This document shows, one piece after another, positions 5,990 through 11,769 of a stretch of 11,769 bases of DNA. The notes under the pieces were generated by a model that saw nothing but the letters and a program-made list of their open reading frames with translations, was not told the DNA's origin and ran no database searches. The position numbers and the translations under genes were made by a program. Numbering within the stretch: position 1 is the first letter of the stretch; each line of letters opens with the position of its first letter. The stretch comes from Candidatus Gastranaerophilales bacterium (GTDB lineage Bacteria; Cyanobacteriota; Vampirovibrionia; Gastranaerophilales; Gastranaerophilaceae): the NCBI GenBank assembly GCA_947625445.1, contig CANQOM010000039.1:1-11769 (forward strand), read 5' to 3'.

Positions 5990-6556
5990 TTATTCATTCG
6001 CTTTTACGAATCTGGCACTTTTAAACTCAAACCCTTTTAATTTATGTTCTTTTTTTGAATATTGGGGAATAAAATATAATTTTAATTCTTCTGCTTCACC
6101 TTTTTCATTATGAAGTCTGGTTGCAAAATTCTTTATATACATTTTTACATTTTTAAAGTAATTTTCAGCTTCAAGTCCTGATTCAAATGATTTAGAACTT
6201 CCTGTTCTCTCTATTGCTTCACTTTTTGCGATTCCGATAGGTTTTGCTAATTGCTTTACACTGTCGTAATCTCTGCCTGTAAATAAATGAACTATTGCAT
6301 TTTTTATATCGTAAACCGATTGACCTTTTTTATCTGTTGAATTTCTGTAGTCTGAATCATGTTTTTTATAAAATTCTATTAGTTCTTCATTCTTATTTTT
6401 TAAGGTTCCGTTCAAATTCCTTATTAAATATCCGTGGCATTTTCTTAAATTTGCTTCATCACAAATTCTGTGATATTTTCCATCAGTTTCACTCTTGGCA
6501 TAGTATTTTACAGGGACATATCCTTTAAAAGATTTAATAGCATTAATTTTGTTCAT
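5990..6556 (-). CDS. Uncharacterised 188-residue protein
   Basis: This soluble, lysine-rich protein has no signal peptide or membrane segment. The N-terminus 'INAIKSFKGYVPVKYYAK' resembles a family of about 180-200 residues that I associate with Gastranaerophilales genomes; that is memory of a pattern, not a search. Internal blocks likely to be conserved are 'RKCHGYLIRNLNGT' (38-51), 'EFYKKHDSDYRN' (61-72), 'AIVHLFTGRDYDSVKQLAKPIGIAKSEA' (87-114, given as positions with key residues G94, R95, D96, P106, G108) and a C-terminal strand pattern 'LKLYFIPQYSKKEHKLKGFEF' (158-178). No catalytic motif is recognised. It stands alone between inverted repeats, on the strand opposite to the DUF362 gene. 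AAGAAAG about 10 bases upstream is the only ribosome-site candidate. Function is unknown. Confidence 0.75.
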   Translation of the reverse strand: MNKINAIKSFKGYVPVKYYAKSETDGKYHRICDEANLRKCHGYLIRNLNGTLKNKNEELIEFYKKHDSDYRNSTDKKGQSVYDIKNAIVHLFTGRDYDSVKQLAKPIGIAKSEAIERTGSSKSFESGLEAENYFKNVKMYIKNFATRLHNEKGEAEELKLYFIPQYSKKEHKLKGFEFKSARFVKANE

Positions 6557-6610
6557 TCTTAACTGCTTTCTTTTTTTATTCTAAAACTTATAAAAATTTT
6601 TTTTGTTAGT

Positions 6611-6718
6611 TTGTCCGAGTAAATTTTTACTTGGCGCTTAAAGGTCTTACAAAACGAAGCATAGCAAAGCAATTTCAAGATAGCATGCGAAAAGTTGCAA
6701 AACTAGATTAGATTAAAT
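6611..6718 (+). repeat. Intergenic repeat, short copy B
   Basis: This begins TTGTCCGAGTAAATTTTTA (6611-6629) and ends GATTAAAT (6711-6718), with the same module order as copy A but in the opposite orientation and without the 85-base internal part. It contains AGC-rich short repeats (GAAGCATAGCAAAGC, 6656-6670). Together with the promoter region of the next gene it fills the 234-base gap 6557-6790. Confidence 0.55.
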
Positions 6719-6732
6719 ACCCGAAAAAATTC

Positions 6733-6763
6733 TTGCCTGATAGTAACTATCATAGGGTATGAT
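6733..6763 (+). promoter_or_regulatory. Candidate promoter with palindromic operator for the DUF362 gene
   Basis: TTGCCT (6733-6738) and TATGAT (6758-6763) are separated by 19 bases, and a 15-base perfect palindrome, TGATAGTAACTATCA (6738-6752), falls in the spacer. A 19-base spacer with an internal dyad is the layout used by MerR-type activators. Matches to -35 (4 of 6) and -10 (5 of 6) are moderate, so the reading is tentative. Confidence 0.38.
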
Positions 6764-6790
6764 ATTATAAAATGAAATTGGAGCTAAAAT

Positions 6791-7675
6791 ATGATAAAAT
6801 CTACAGTTTATTTTACTAAAGAAATTACACCTGAAAGTCTTATAAAAATATATGAAGCATTAAATTGCAGTTTAAAAGAAAAGGTAGGAGTAAAATTATC
6901 AACCGGAGAACCCGGTGGGCATAATTTTTTGAAACCTGCATTAATAAAAGATTTAGTTCATAAAATAAACGGTACTATTGTTGAATGTTGTACTGCATAC
7001 GAAGGTAAACGTATGGACCCTAAAGAACATTGGAAGGTTATGAAAGACCATGGTTTTAAGGATATTGCACCTTGTGATATTATGGATGAATATGAAGATA
7101 TTGAACTCCCCGTAAGAAATGGTTTCCATTTAAAAACTAATATTGTGGGGAAAAATATTGAAAATTATTCATCTCTTTTGGTTTTATCACATTTTAAGGG
7201 TCATATGATGGCAGGTTTTGGTGGGGCTTTAAAGAATATAAGTATAGGAATAGCTTCAACAAAAGGGAAAACCAATATTCATACCGCAGGAGTTACAACT
7301 GATGCCTCTATATTATTTGATAATTTGCCGGAACAGGACTTTTTTCTTGAATCTATGGCAGATGCTTGTGAATCGGTTATTACATATATGGGCAAGGAAA
7401 ACATGGTTTATATAAATGTCGCTAATAGGCTTTCTGTTGACTGTGATTGTGATTCTCATCCCGAAGAACCTAAAATGGCAGACTTAGGTATATTTGCTTC
7501 AAAAGACCCTGTTGCGATTGACCAGGCATGTTATGATGCGGTTATTAATTCAACTGACCCGGGCAAAGCTGATTTGATAGAGAGAATGGATTCACGTCAC
7601 GGTATACATACTGTAGAGGCTGCTTTTAAATTGGGGCTTGGTAACAGAGATTATAATTTAATTTCTATTGACTGA
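6791..7675 (+). CDS. DUF362 domain protein lacking the ferredoxin domain
   Basis: This 294-residue protein carries the DUF362 core: 'VKLSTGEPGGHNFLKP' (34-49), 'LVLSHFKGHMMAGFGGALKN' (130-149) followed by 'SIGIASTKGK', the cysteine motif 'VDCDCDSH' (217-223, C218 and C220), and 'ADLGIFASKDPVAIDQACYDAV' (230-251). Family members of about 370 residues usually add a 2x[4Fe-4S] ferredoxin segment and are called Fe-S center proteins. That segment is absent here, so if a cluster is bound it must use the remaining cysteines (C26, C66-67, C95, C192, C218, C220, C247). No enzymatic reaction is established for the family. The ATG is supported by GGAG (6780-6783), 7 bases upstream. It is a single gene with its own promoter and ends 4 bases from the convergent recombinase gene. 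Confidence 0.87.
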   Translation: MIKSTVYFTKEITPESLIKIYEALNCSLKEKVGVKLSTGEPGGHNFLKPALIKDLVHKINGTIVECCTAYEGKRMDPKEHWKVMKDHGFKDIAPCDIMDEYEDIELPVRNGFHLKTNIVGKNIENYSSLLVLSHFKGHMMAGFGGALKNISIGIASTKGKTNIHTAGVTTDASILFDNLPEQDFFLESMADACESVITYMGKENMVYINVANRLSVDCDCDSHPEEPKMADLGIFASKDPVAIDQACYDAVINSTDPGKADLIERMDSRHGIHTVEAAFKLGLGNRDYNLISID

Positions 7676-7679
7676 TAAA

Positions 7680-8222
7680 TCATAGAATAAAATTTTTATA
7701 ACTTTTTTCTATTTTGTCTTGTTCTATGCCTATATATTGAAGAGTAATCTGAGGGGTTGAATGATTAAAAATCTTTTGCAACATTGCAACATCTTTAAAT
7801 TTTTTATAATGATGATATCCAAATGTTTTACGCATAGTGTGGGTTCCTATTTTTTCATTTAAACCTGCAGCTTTACAGGCATTTTTAATAATGTAATATG
7901 CTGCTACCCTTTCTAATCTATTATTAAAAATGCTTTTAAATAATGGTTCTTCCGGTTTTCGATTTTTTGTGTATTCTTCAAACATTGGTTTTAATTTTGA
8001 ATTAATCGGAAATTTTTTATATTTTCCTGTTTTTTTTTCTGTTAATTGTATATGTGTTTTGTTTTTTACGTCATTTATATTTAAGGCTAAAATATCTGAA
8101 ATTCTTAAACCGCAATTAGTTCCAACCGTAAATAACAATAAATTTCTTAAACCCTGTTTTTTTAAAATATTTTCAACTTTTCTTAAATCCGATAATTTTC
8201 TGATTGGTTCTACTACTGTCAT
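7680..8222 (-). CDS. Minimal tyrosine recombinase (integrase catalytic domain only)
   Basis: This 180-residue tyrosine recombinase cuts and rejoins DNA through a 3'-phosphotyrosine. All catalytic residues are visible: R40 in 'CGLRISDIL', Lys at 63-64 in the beta-hairpin 'TEKKTGK', H128 and R131 in 'HTMRKTF', H154 in 'FNHSTPQ' and the nucleophile Y163 in 'LQYIG'. The usual N-terminal core-binding (SAM-like) domain is essentially absent: only about 25 residues precede the catalytic fold, compared with 290-400 residues total for XerC/D or phage integrases. Short forms of this size occur in phages and Firmicutes-type elements and as inversion recombinases. AAGGAG (8228-8233), 5 bases upstream, fixes the start. 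No phage or plasmid genes adjoin, so it may be a solitary remnant still intact, or may act on sites elsewhere such as the inverted repeats at 5910-6629. Confidence 0.92.
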   Translation of the reverse strand: MTVVEPIRKLSDLRKVENILKKQGLRNLLLFTVGTNCGLRISDILALNINDVKNKTHIQLTEKKTGKYKKFPINSKLKPMFEEYTKNRKPEEPLFKSIFNNRLERVAAYYIIKNACKAAGLNEKIGTHTMRKTFGYHHYKKFKDVAMLQKIFNHSTPQITLQYIGIEQDKIEKSYKNFIL

Positions 8223-8293
8223 ATTTGCTCCTTCTTTTGCTGGGTTTTTTATTTTACAAATATGCCAAAATAGGTATAGAATTTTTAATATCC

Positions 8294-8310
8294 TAATTAT
8301 TATATAATTA
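8294..8310. promoter_or_regulatory. Palindrome with TATAAT on both strands in the divergent gap
   Basis: TAATTAT-tat-ATAATTA (8294-8310) reads TATAAT on the plus strand at 8303-8308 and on the minus strand at 8299-8304, between the divergent recombinase and repeat-protein genes. No convincing -35 lies at the right distance on either side, so this is at best a shared -10 region. Nothing else was identified in 8223-8408. Confidence 0.25.
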
Positions 8311-8408
8311 AAATTTTTAAATAAATAAATTATTTTAGTTTATTATTTAACAAAAAAGGGAATTAAAGAAATATATTTACATTTTAGCTTCTTTTATGGG
8401 GATTAGAA

Positions 8409-9953
8409 TTGACGACTAATAATAACAAAAAAATTGTAAAATTTTCTGATTATAGTCATTTATATTATAACCGAGGATGGGATTCTTATAATTCTGCAAA
8501 ATATAATGATGCTATATTTTATTTAAGACAAGCAGAAAAATTAGGTTGTAAAAAAAATGATTTATTTCAGTTTATTTCACACATATATGCTGCAAACTTA
8601 GAAGATTATAAAAACTCATTTAATTATGTTACTAAAGCGTTATTTTGTAATAAAAAGAGCGGATATAATTATTTTATTCTAGGTGCTAATTGTTATATGC
8701 TAAAAGAATATAATAAATCACTTTATTATTTAAAAAAGGCTGAGTTATTAGGATACAAAACATACGGTATGCTTATTAAGATGGCTAGTATGTATAAAAA
8801 TAACAATGATATTGAAAATGCACTTAAATATGTAAATAAAGTTTTATTAATTGATATTACAAATTCTTATAATTATTATTATAAAGGATGGATTTATTAT
8901 GATTTAAACCAATATCAGGATGCATTTATATGGTATAAAAAAGCAGAAAAATTAGGATATAAAGAAGCATTCTTTTATTCTGAGCTTTCATACATTTATT
9001 CTGTATATAAGAAAGATAATAAAATGGCTATGAAATACATTAATATGGCATTATTAAAAGATAGTACAGATTCTTATAATTATTATTTTAAAGGATGTAT
9101 TTATCTTGATTTAAATCAATTCGATAAAGCATTTGTATGGTTTAAGAAAGCGGAAAAATTAGGTTATAATAATGTGAACTTATTAAATTATCTTATGGAG
9201 CTTTATGTTATACACAAGAAAGATAAAAAAATGGCTCTTAAGTATGCTGATAAGGCACTATTAATGGATAATAAAAATTCTTATAATTATCTTAACAAAG
9301 GATTGATTTTTTTATTTTTCAGACAAGTTAATAAAGCACATATGTGGTTAAAAAAATCAGAAGAATTAGGTTGTAAGGATAAGGGCTTATTTTCGGCTTT
9401 TTCATTAACTTATTATTTCGCAAAAAAAGATAAAAAAATGGCTATGAAGTACATTAATATGGCAATATCATTGGATAATAAATGTTCTGAATTTTGTTTT
9501 TTTAAAAGTTTGTTTTATTATTATGAAGCAAAATATAATAAGGCATTTTTATGGTCTAAAAAAGCAGAAAAATTAGGTTATGAGAATGAAGGATTATTTA
9601 TATTACTTGCATATATATATATTAAAAAAAATGACTGTAAGAACGCACTTGAATATATAAATAAAGCTATATTAAATAATAATAATTTGATAAATAATAT
9701 CATTAAAACTTATATATTTTGTAAATTTGGGAAATTTGATGAAGCTATAACTTATTTGAAGGAAATAAAAAATACAAATAATAATTTGTTAGTTAATTTG
9801 GGTATAAGTTTTATACATCAATTGGTTTATTTAATAAGTTATTTTCATAATATATTCAGACAACATTATGACTATTTTCCAAACATATTTGTGGAAAAAT
9901 TATATCTAAATCTCGAAACTTCAATTATGTCTATTATCTCAAATGCTTTATGA
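8409..9953 (+). CDS. TPR-like repeat protein
   Basis: This 514-residue cytoplasmic-type protein (no signal peptide) is almost entirely helical repeats. Six units of 65-69 residues begin at 19, 86, 154, 223, 292 and 361, each a pair of TPR-like hairpins: first 'YNYYFKGxIYxDLNQxxKAFxWxKKAEKLGY', then a less conserved hairpin ending 'KKMAMKYINMALxxD'. One further TPR (about 430-455) and a non-repetitive helical tail (460-514) follow. TPR arrays bind partner proteins; the partner here is unknown. Base composition is visibly more AT-rich than rpoD or the 1-848 genes, with Asn, Lys and Tyr abundant. The start is TTG at 8409, the only start between an in-frame stop at 8385 and the conserved part; GGGG at 8398-8401 is a weak ribosome site. 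It has no operon partner and is terminated by the hairpin at 9959-9984. Confidence 0.88.
   Translation: MTTNNNKKIVKFSDYSHLYYNRGWDSYNSAKYNDAIFYLRQAEKLGCKKNDLFQFISHIYAANLEDYKNSFNYVTKALFCNKKSGYNYFILGANCYMLKEYNKSLYYLKKAELLGYKTYGMLIKMASMYKNNNDIENALKYVNKVLLIDITNSYNYYYKGWIYYDLNQYQDAFIWYKKAEKLGYKEAFFYSELSYIYSVYKKDNKMAMKYINMALLKDSTDSYNYYFKGCIYLDLNQFDKAFVWFKKAEKLGYNNVNLLNYLMELYVIHKKDKKMALKYADKALLMDNKNSYNYLNKGLIFLFFRQVNKAHMWLKKSEELGCKDKGLFSAFSLTYYFAKKDKKMAMKYINMAISLDNKCSEFCFFKSLFYYYEAKYNKAFLWSKKAEKLGYENEGLFILLAYIYIKKNDCKNALEYINKAILNNNNLINNIIKTYIFCKFGKFDEAITYLKEIKNTNNNLLVNLGISFIHQLVYLISYFHNIFRQHYDYFPNIFVEKLYLNLETSIMSIISNAL
8463..9683 (+). repeat. Six in-frame ~207-base tandem units inside the TPR gene
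   Basis: Unit boundaries are 8463, 8664, 8868, 9075, 9282 and 9489, ending at 9683. Units 3 to 5 are each exactly 207 bases, and units 3 and 4 are the most alike at the nucleotide level (for example TCTTATAATTATTATTTTAA-like starts). Outer units are more diverged, which suggests growth by duplication from the centre. Confidence 0.75.
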
Positions 9954-9958
9954 TTAAT

Positions 9959-9984
9959 AAAAAAGCGCCTTTAGGCGCTTTTTT
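9959..9984. terminator. Strong bidirectional rho-independent terminator
   Basis: AAAAAAGCGCC (9959-9969), loop TTTA, GGCGCTTTTTT (9974-9984): a perfect 11-bp stem with a GC core and a T6 run on both strands. It lies between the stop of the TPR gene (9951-9953) and the convergent stop of rpoD (TAA, 9983-9985), overlapping the latter by two bases, and serves both genes. Confidence 0.94.
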
Positions 9985-11092
9985 AAACTTCAATATATTC
10001 TTTTAAACGTTTACTTCTGTTCGGGTGTCTTAATTTTCTTAGTGCTTTTGCTTCAATTTGTCTGATACGTTCTCTTGTTACACCGAATAATTGACCAACT
10101 TCTTCAAGAGTTCTTTGTCTTCCGTCATCCATACCGAATCTTAAGCGAAGGACATCTCTTTCTCTTGGAGATAAACCGCTTAATACTTCCGCTAAATCTT
10201 CTCTCAATAATTCTTGAGCAACAGTCTTAACGGGAGCATCAGCGTCTTTATCTTCTATGAAATCACCTAGTCTTGAATCTTCTTCTTTCCCGATAGGAGT
10301 TTCTAGGGATAAAGGTTCTTGTGCCACTTTGATTATTTCCCTCAGTTTTGGAACAGAAATATTCATTTCAACTGCTAATTCTTCTTCCGTGGGTTTTCTT
10401 GATAGTTCTTGTGATAATTTTCTTGTTACTTTTTTAAGTTTATTAATTGTTTCAACCATATGAACAGGGATTCTGATTGTTCTTGCCTGATCGGCAATAG
10501 CTCTTGTTATTGCTTGACGAATCCACCAAGTTGCATATGTAGAGAATTTATAGCCTCTTTCGTGGTCAAATTTTTCAGCAGCTCTTATTAAACCTAAATT
10601 TCCTTCTTGAATTAAGTCCAGGAATAACATTCCTCTTCCTACATATTTTTTTGCAATACTAACAACTAATCTTAAGTTTGCTTGGACTAATCTTCTTTTA
10701 GCAATGATACCTGCATTTCCGCCTTGTATTATCTTTTTGGCAAGGTCAATTTCTTGTTCAGCGGTTAATAATTTTATACGTCCGATTTCTCTTAAGTACA
10801 TTCTTACCGGATCATCAAAAGATACACCTTTTGGAAGAAGTACATCAGTCATAGATACATCTTCTTCGTCATCTTCTTCTGTTAAATCGGATGAGAATAA
10901 GTCTTCATTTTCCATTGTATCAATGATTTTATTTCTTTCTGAATTTATAATAACATCCATACCGTCTCGGCTAATAGATTCGGGTTCTGTCATTAAAATT
11001 ATTCCGGCAGAATCATTCGTTTCATTTTCCATTGTTTCGTCTTCATCCATCATGCTTACTACTGATAAATCTGAAAGTTTCTTTTTGCTCAT
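9983..11092 (-). CDS. rpoD: Primary sigma factor RpoD (sigma-70)
   Basis: This 369-residue housekeeping sigma factor recruits RNA polymerase to -35/-10 promoters. The order is a short acidic N-terminus (about 1-85, 'EEDDEED') in place of a full region 1.1, region 1.2 (93-125, 'DPVRMYLREIGRIKLLTAEQE'), region 2 (about 135-205) with the core-binding 'FLDLIQEGNLGLIRA' and -10-binding 'YKFSTYATWWIRQAI', region 3 (206-290), and region 4 (about 300-365) with the helix-turn-helix 'VTRERIRQIEAKALRKL' (338-354). The non-conserved insertion of proteobacterial RpoD is absent, so the length fits cyanobacterial and Firmicutes-type primary sigmas. GGAG lies 10 bases upstream of the ATG and inside the end of dnaG. 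It starts 5 bases after dnaG stops, the conserved dnaG-rpoD arrangement, and no promoter is apparent between them. Confidence 0.97.
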   Translation of the reverse strand: MSKKKLSDLSVVSMMDEDETMENETNDSAGIILMTEPESISRDGMDVIINSERNKIIDTMENEDLFSSDLTEEDDEEDVSMTDVLLPKGVSFDDPVRMYLREIGRIKLLTAEQEIDLAKKIIQGGNAGIIAKRRLVQANLRLVVSIAKKYVGRGMLFLDLIQEGNLGLIRAAEKFDHERGYKFSTYATWWIRQAITRAIADQARTIRIPVHMVETINKLKKVTRKLSQELSRKPTEEELAVEMNISVPKLREIIKVAQEPLSLETPIGKEEDSRLGDFIEDKDADAPVKTVAQELLREDLAEVLSGLSPRERDVLRLRFGMDDGRQRTLEEVGQLFGVTRERIRQIEAKALRKLRHPNRSKRLKEYIEV

Positions 11093-11097
11093 TGAAT

Positions 11098-11769
11098 TTA
11101 TTCTCCAATTGTTTGTTTATGTCGTATTTTTTCCCTAAGCTGCATCTGAAATTGCATTGATTCAACGTCATCATCATTTAAGTTTTTGTACTTTGAGATT
11201 AATTCTTTTCTCTCACAATCTGATTGATATTTTTGAATTCTTGCTTTATTCTCCTGTGCAGCAGCTTTAAAATCTTTATCTGATAAGTTTTTAAAGCTAT
11301 CAGCTATATATATTAAATCTGTTATTATTTCTTTTAACTCATTATCCTCAGCAAATTGTGTATACAGGGATTGTATTAATTTTTCCACATTATTATTTAC
11401 CTGAAATGATAATTTGTCAATTGTTTCTTTAATTTTAATTAAGTTTTTATCTGTAAATTTAACATTTTTTATAATTTCCGTTAAAAAAGTTGCATTATTC
11501 TGATATCCGACTGTTAAAAACATCGATAATAAATTTTTTTGTGCTTTTTCACTAATATTTGAAGTTTTTGTTACAATTGGCGAAATCTCTTTGTTAATAG
11601 CAGTTTGTAACATCTTGCTTTTGTTAACCTCCCTAATCAAAGCCCCTTCATCTAAATCAATTCTGTCTGATATTAACCTTATATATTCATTTTGAATGAT
11701 ATTATTTGGAATTTCCTCAATTAAAGGCATGATTTTTTTTACAAGCTTTAGTTTATCTGTTGGAGTGTA
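11098..11769 (-). CDS. dnaG: DNA primase DnaG, C-terminal part (5' end outside window)
   Basis: The frame is open to the right edge (223 residues visible); an internal ATG at 11730 is not the start. The edge sequence 'YTPTDKLKLVKKIMPLIEEI' followed by 'PNNIIQNEYIRLISDRIDLDEGALI' is the recognisable DnaG block just after the TOPRIM catalytic core (compare T-P-E-x-K-x-x-x-V-x-x-I-L-P-L-I). The remaining roughly 150 residues are the variable helical C-terminal domain that binds the replicative helicase DnaB, here with 'SEKAQKNLLSMFL' and an end rich in charged helices. Zinc-binding and catalytic domains lie outside. DnaG lays RNA primers at the replication fork. Adjacency to rpoD, 5 bases downstream, supports the call; the two form the macromolecular synthesis operon. 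Confidence 0.88.
   Translation of the reverse strand, partial: YTPTDKLKLVKKIMPLIEEIPNNIIQNEYIRLISDRIDLDEGALIREVNKSKMLQTAINKEISPIVTKTSNISEKAQKNLLSMFLTVGYQNNATFLTEIIKNVKFTDKNLIKIKETIDKLSFQVNNNVEKLIQSLYTQFAEDNELKEIITDLIYIADSFKNLSDKDFKAAAQENKARIQKYQSDCERKELISKYKNLNDDDVESMQFQMQLREKIRHKQTIGE

Larger units (their letters stand above)
5910..6629. repeat. Perfect 19-bp inverted repeats enclosing one gene
   Basis: TAAAAATTTACTCGGACAA at 5910-5928 is the exact reverse complement of TTGTCCGAGTAAATTTTTA at 6611-6629. The arms enclose 682 bases containing only the 188-residue gene. No target-site duplication is evident outside the arms. The arms are also the ends of repeat copies A and B. Possible meanings are a mobile cassette, an invertible segment, or a coincidental pair of dispersed repeats. 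Confidence 0.85.

Noticed and set aside
7676..7715. Possible terminator between the convergent DUF362 and recombinase genes (ATAGAA...TTCTAT)
   Set aside because: The stem is six weak pairs with a 20-base loop and lies inside the recombinase coding end; too weak to call.
7930..8307. 125-residue plus-strand ORF opposite the recombinase
   Set aside because: It is antisense to a gene with an intact catalytic set, is hydrophobic only through codon mirroring, and has no ribosome site.
10704..11138. 144-residue plus-strand ORF opposite rpoD
   Set aside because: It runs antisense through conserved sigma-factor sequence and into dnaG; its serine-rich composition is the mirror of acidic codons.

Overview
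The window is AT-rich bacterial chromosome read with the standard genetic code. The dnaG-rpoD pair at the right end is a vertically inherited housekeeping block. Low G+C, Shine-Dalgarno starts (GGAG/AAGGAG), a RicT/PSP1 protein, an EncFtn-type ferritin-like protein and a 188-residue protein opening with an 'xxSFKGYxPV' N-terminus together remind me of the non-photosynthetic gut cyanobacterial relatives (Gastranaerophilales/Melainabacteria). That placement is recall-based inference; a low-GC Firmicute-like lineage is not excluded.

Layout. 1-848 (+): a SnoaL-like protein whose start lies beyond the left edge, overlapping by one base a PPC/DUF296 protein. 985-2568 (-): a membrane-anchored coiled-coil protein ending in an ADP-ribosyltransferase domain. 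2777-4101 (-): RicT, then upstream of it a small EncFtn/rubrerythrin-type ferritin-like protein. 4290-5686 (-): a two-gene unit of a membrane-anchored serpin-like protein and a small secreted protein, overlapping by one base. 5713-6718: an unknown 188-residue gene enclosed by two oppositely oriented copies of an intergenic repeat that share a perfect 19-bp inverted repeat. 6791-7675 (+): a DUF362 protein without its usual ferredoxin domain, convergent with a minimal tyrosine recombinase (7680-8222, -). 8409-9953 (+): a very AT-rich protein made of six units of about 69 residues (tandem TPR pairs). A strong bidirectional hairpin (9959-9984) separates it from rpoD and the C-terminal part of dnaG (9983-11769, -).

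How the genes work together. Only dnaG-rpoD, the two overlapping pairs (1-848 and 4290-5686), and possibly the ferritin-like/RicT stretch look like cotranscribed units. The rest are single genes with their own control signals. The accessory middle (985-2568, 4158-6718 and 7680-9953) combines surface or secreted candidates (ADP-ribosyltransferase, serpin-like inhibitor), repeats and a recombinase. The best candidates for undescribed biology are the H-x-E ADP-ribosyltransferase, the serpin-like/secreted pair, and the 720-bp gene cassette between inverted repeats. No tRNA, rRNA, CRISPR array or complete insertion sequence was seen, and no gap between genes exceeds 300 bases.
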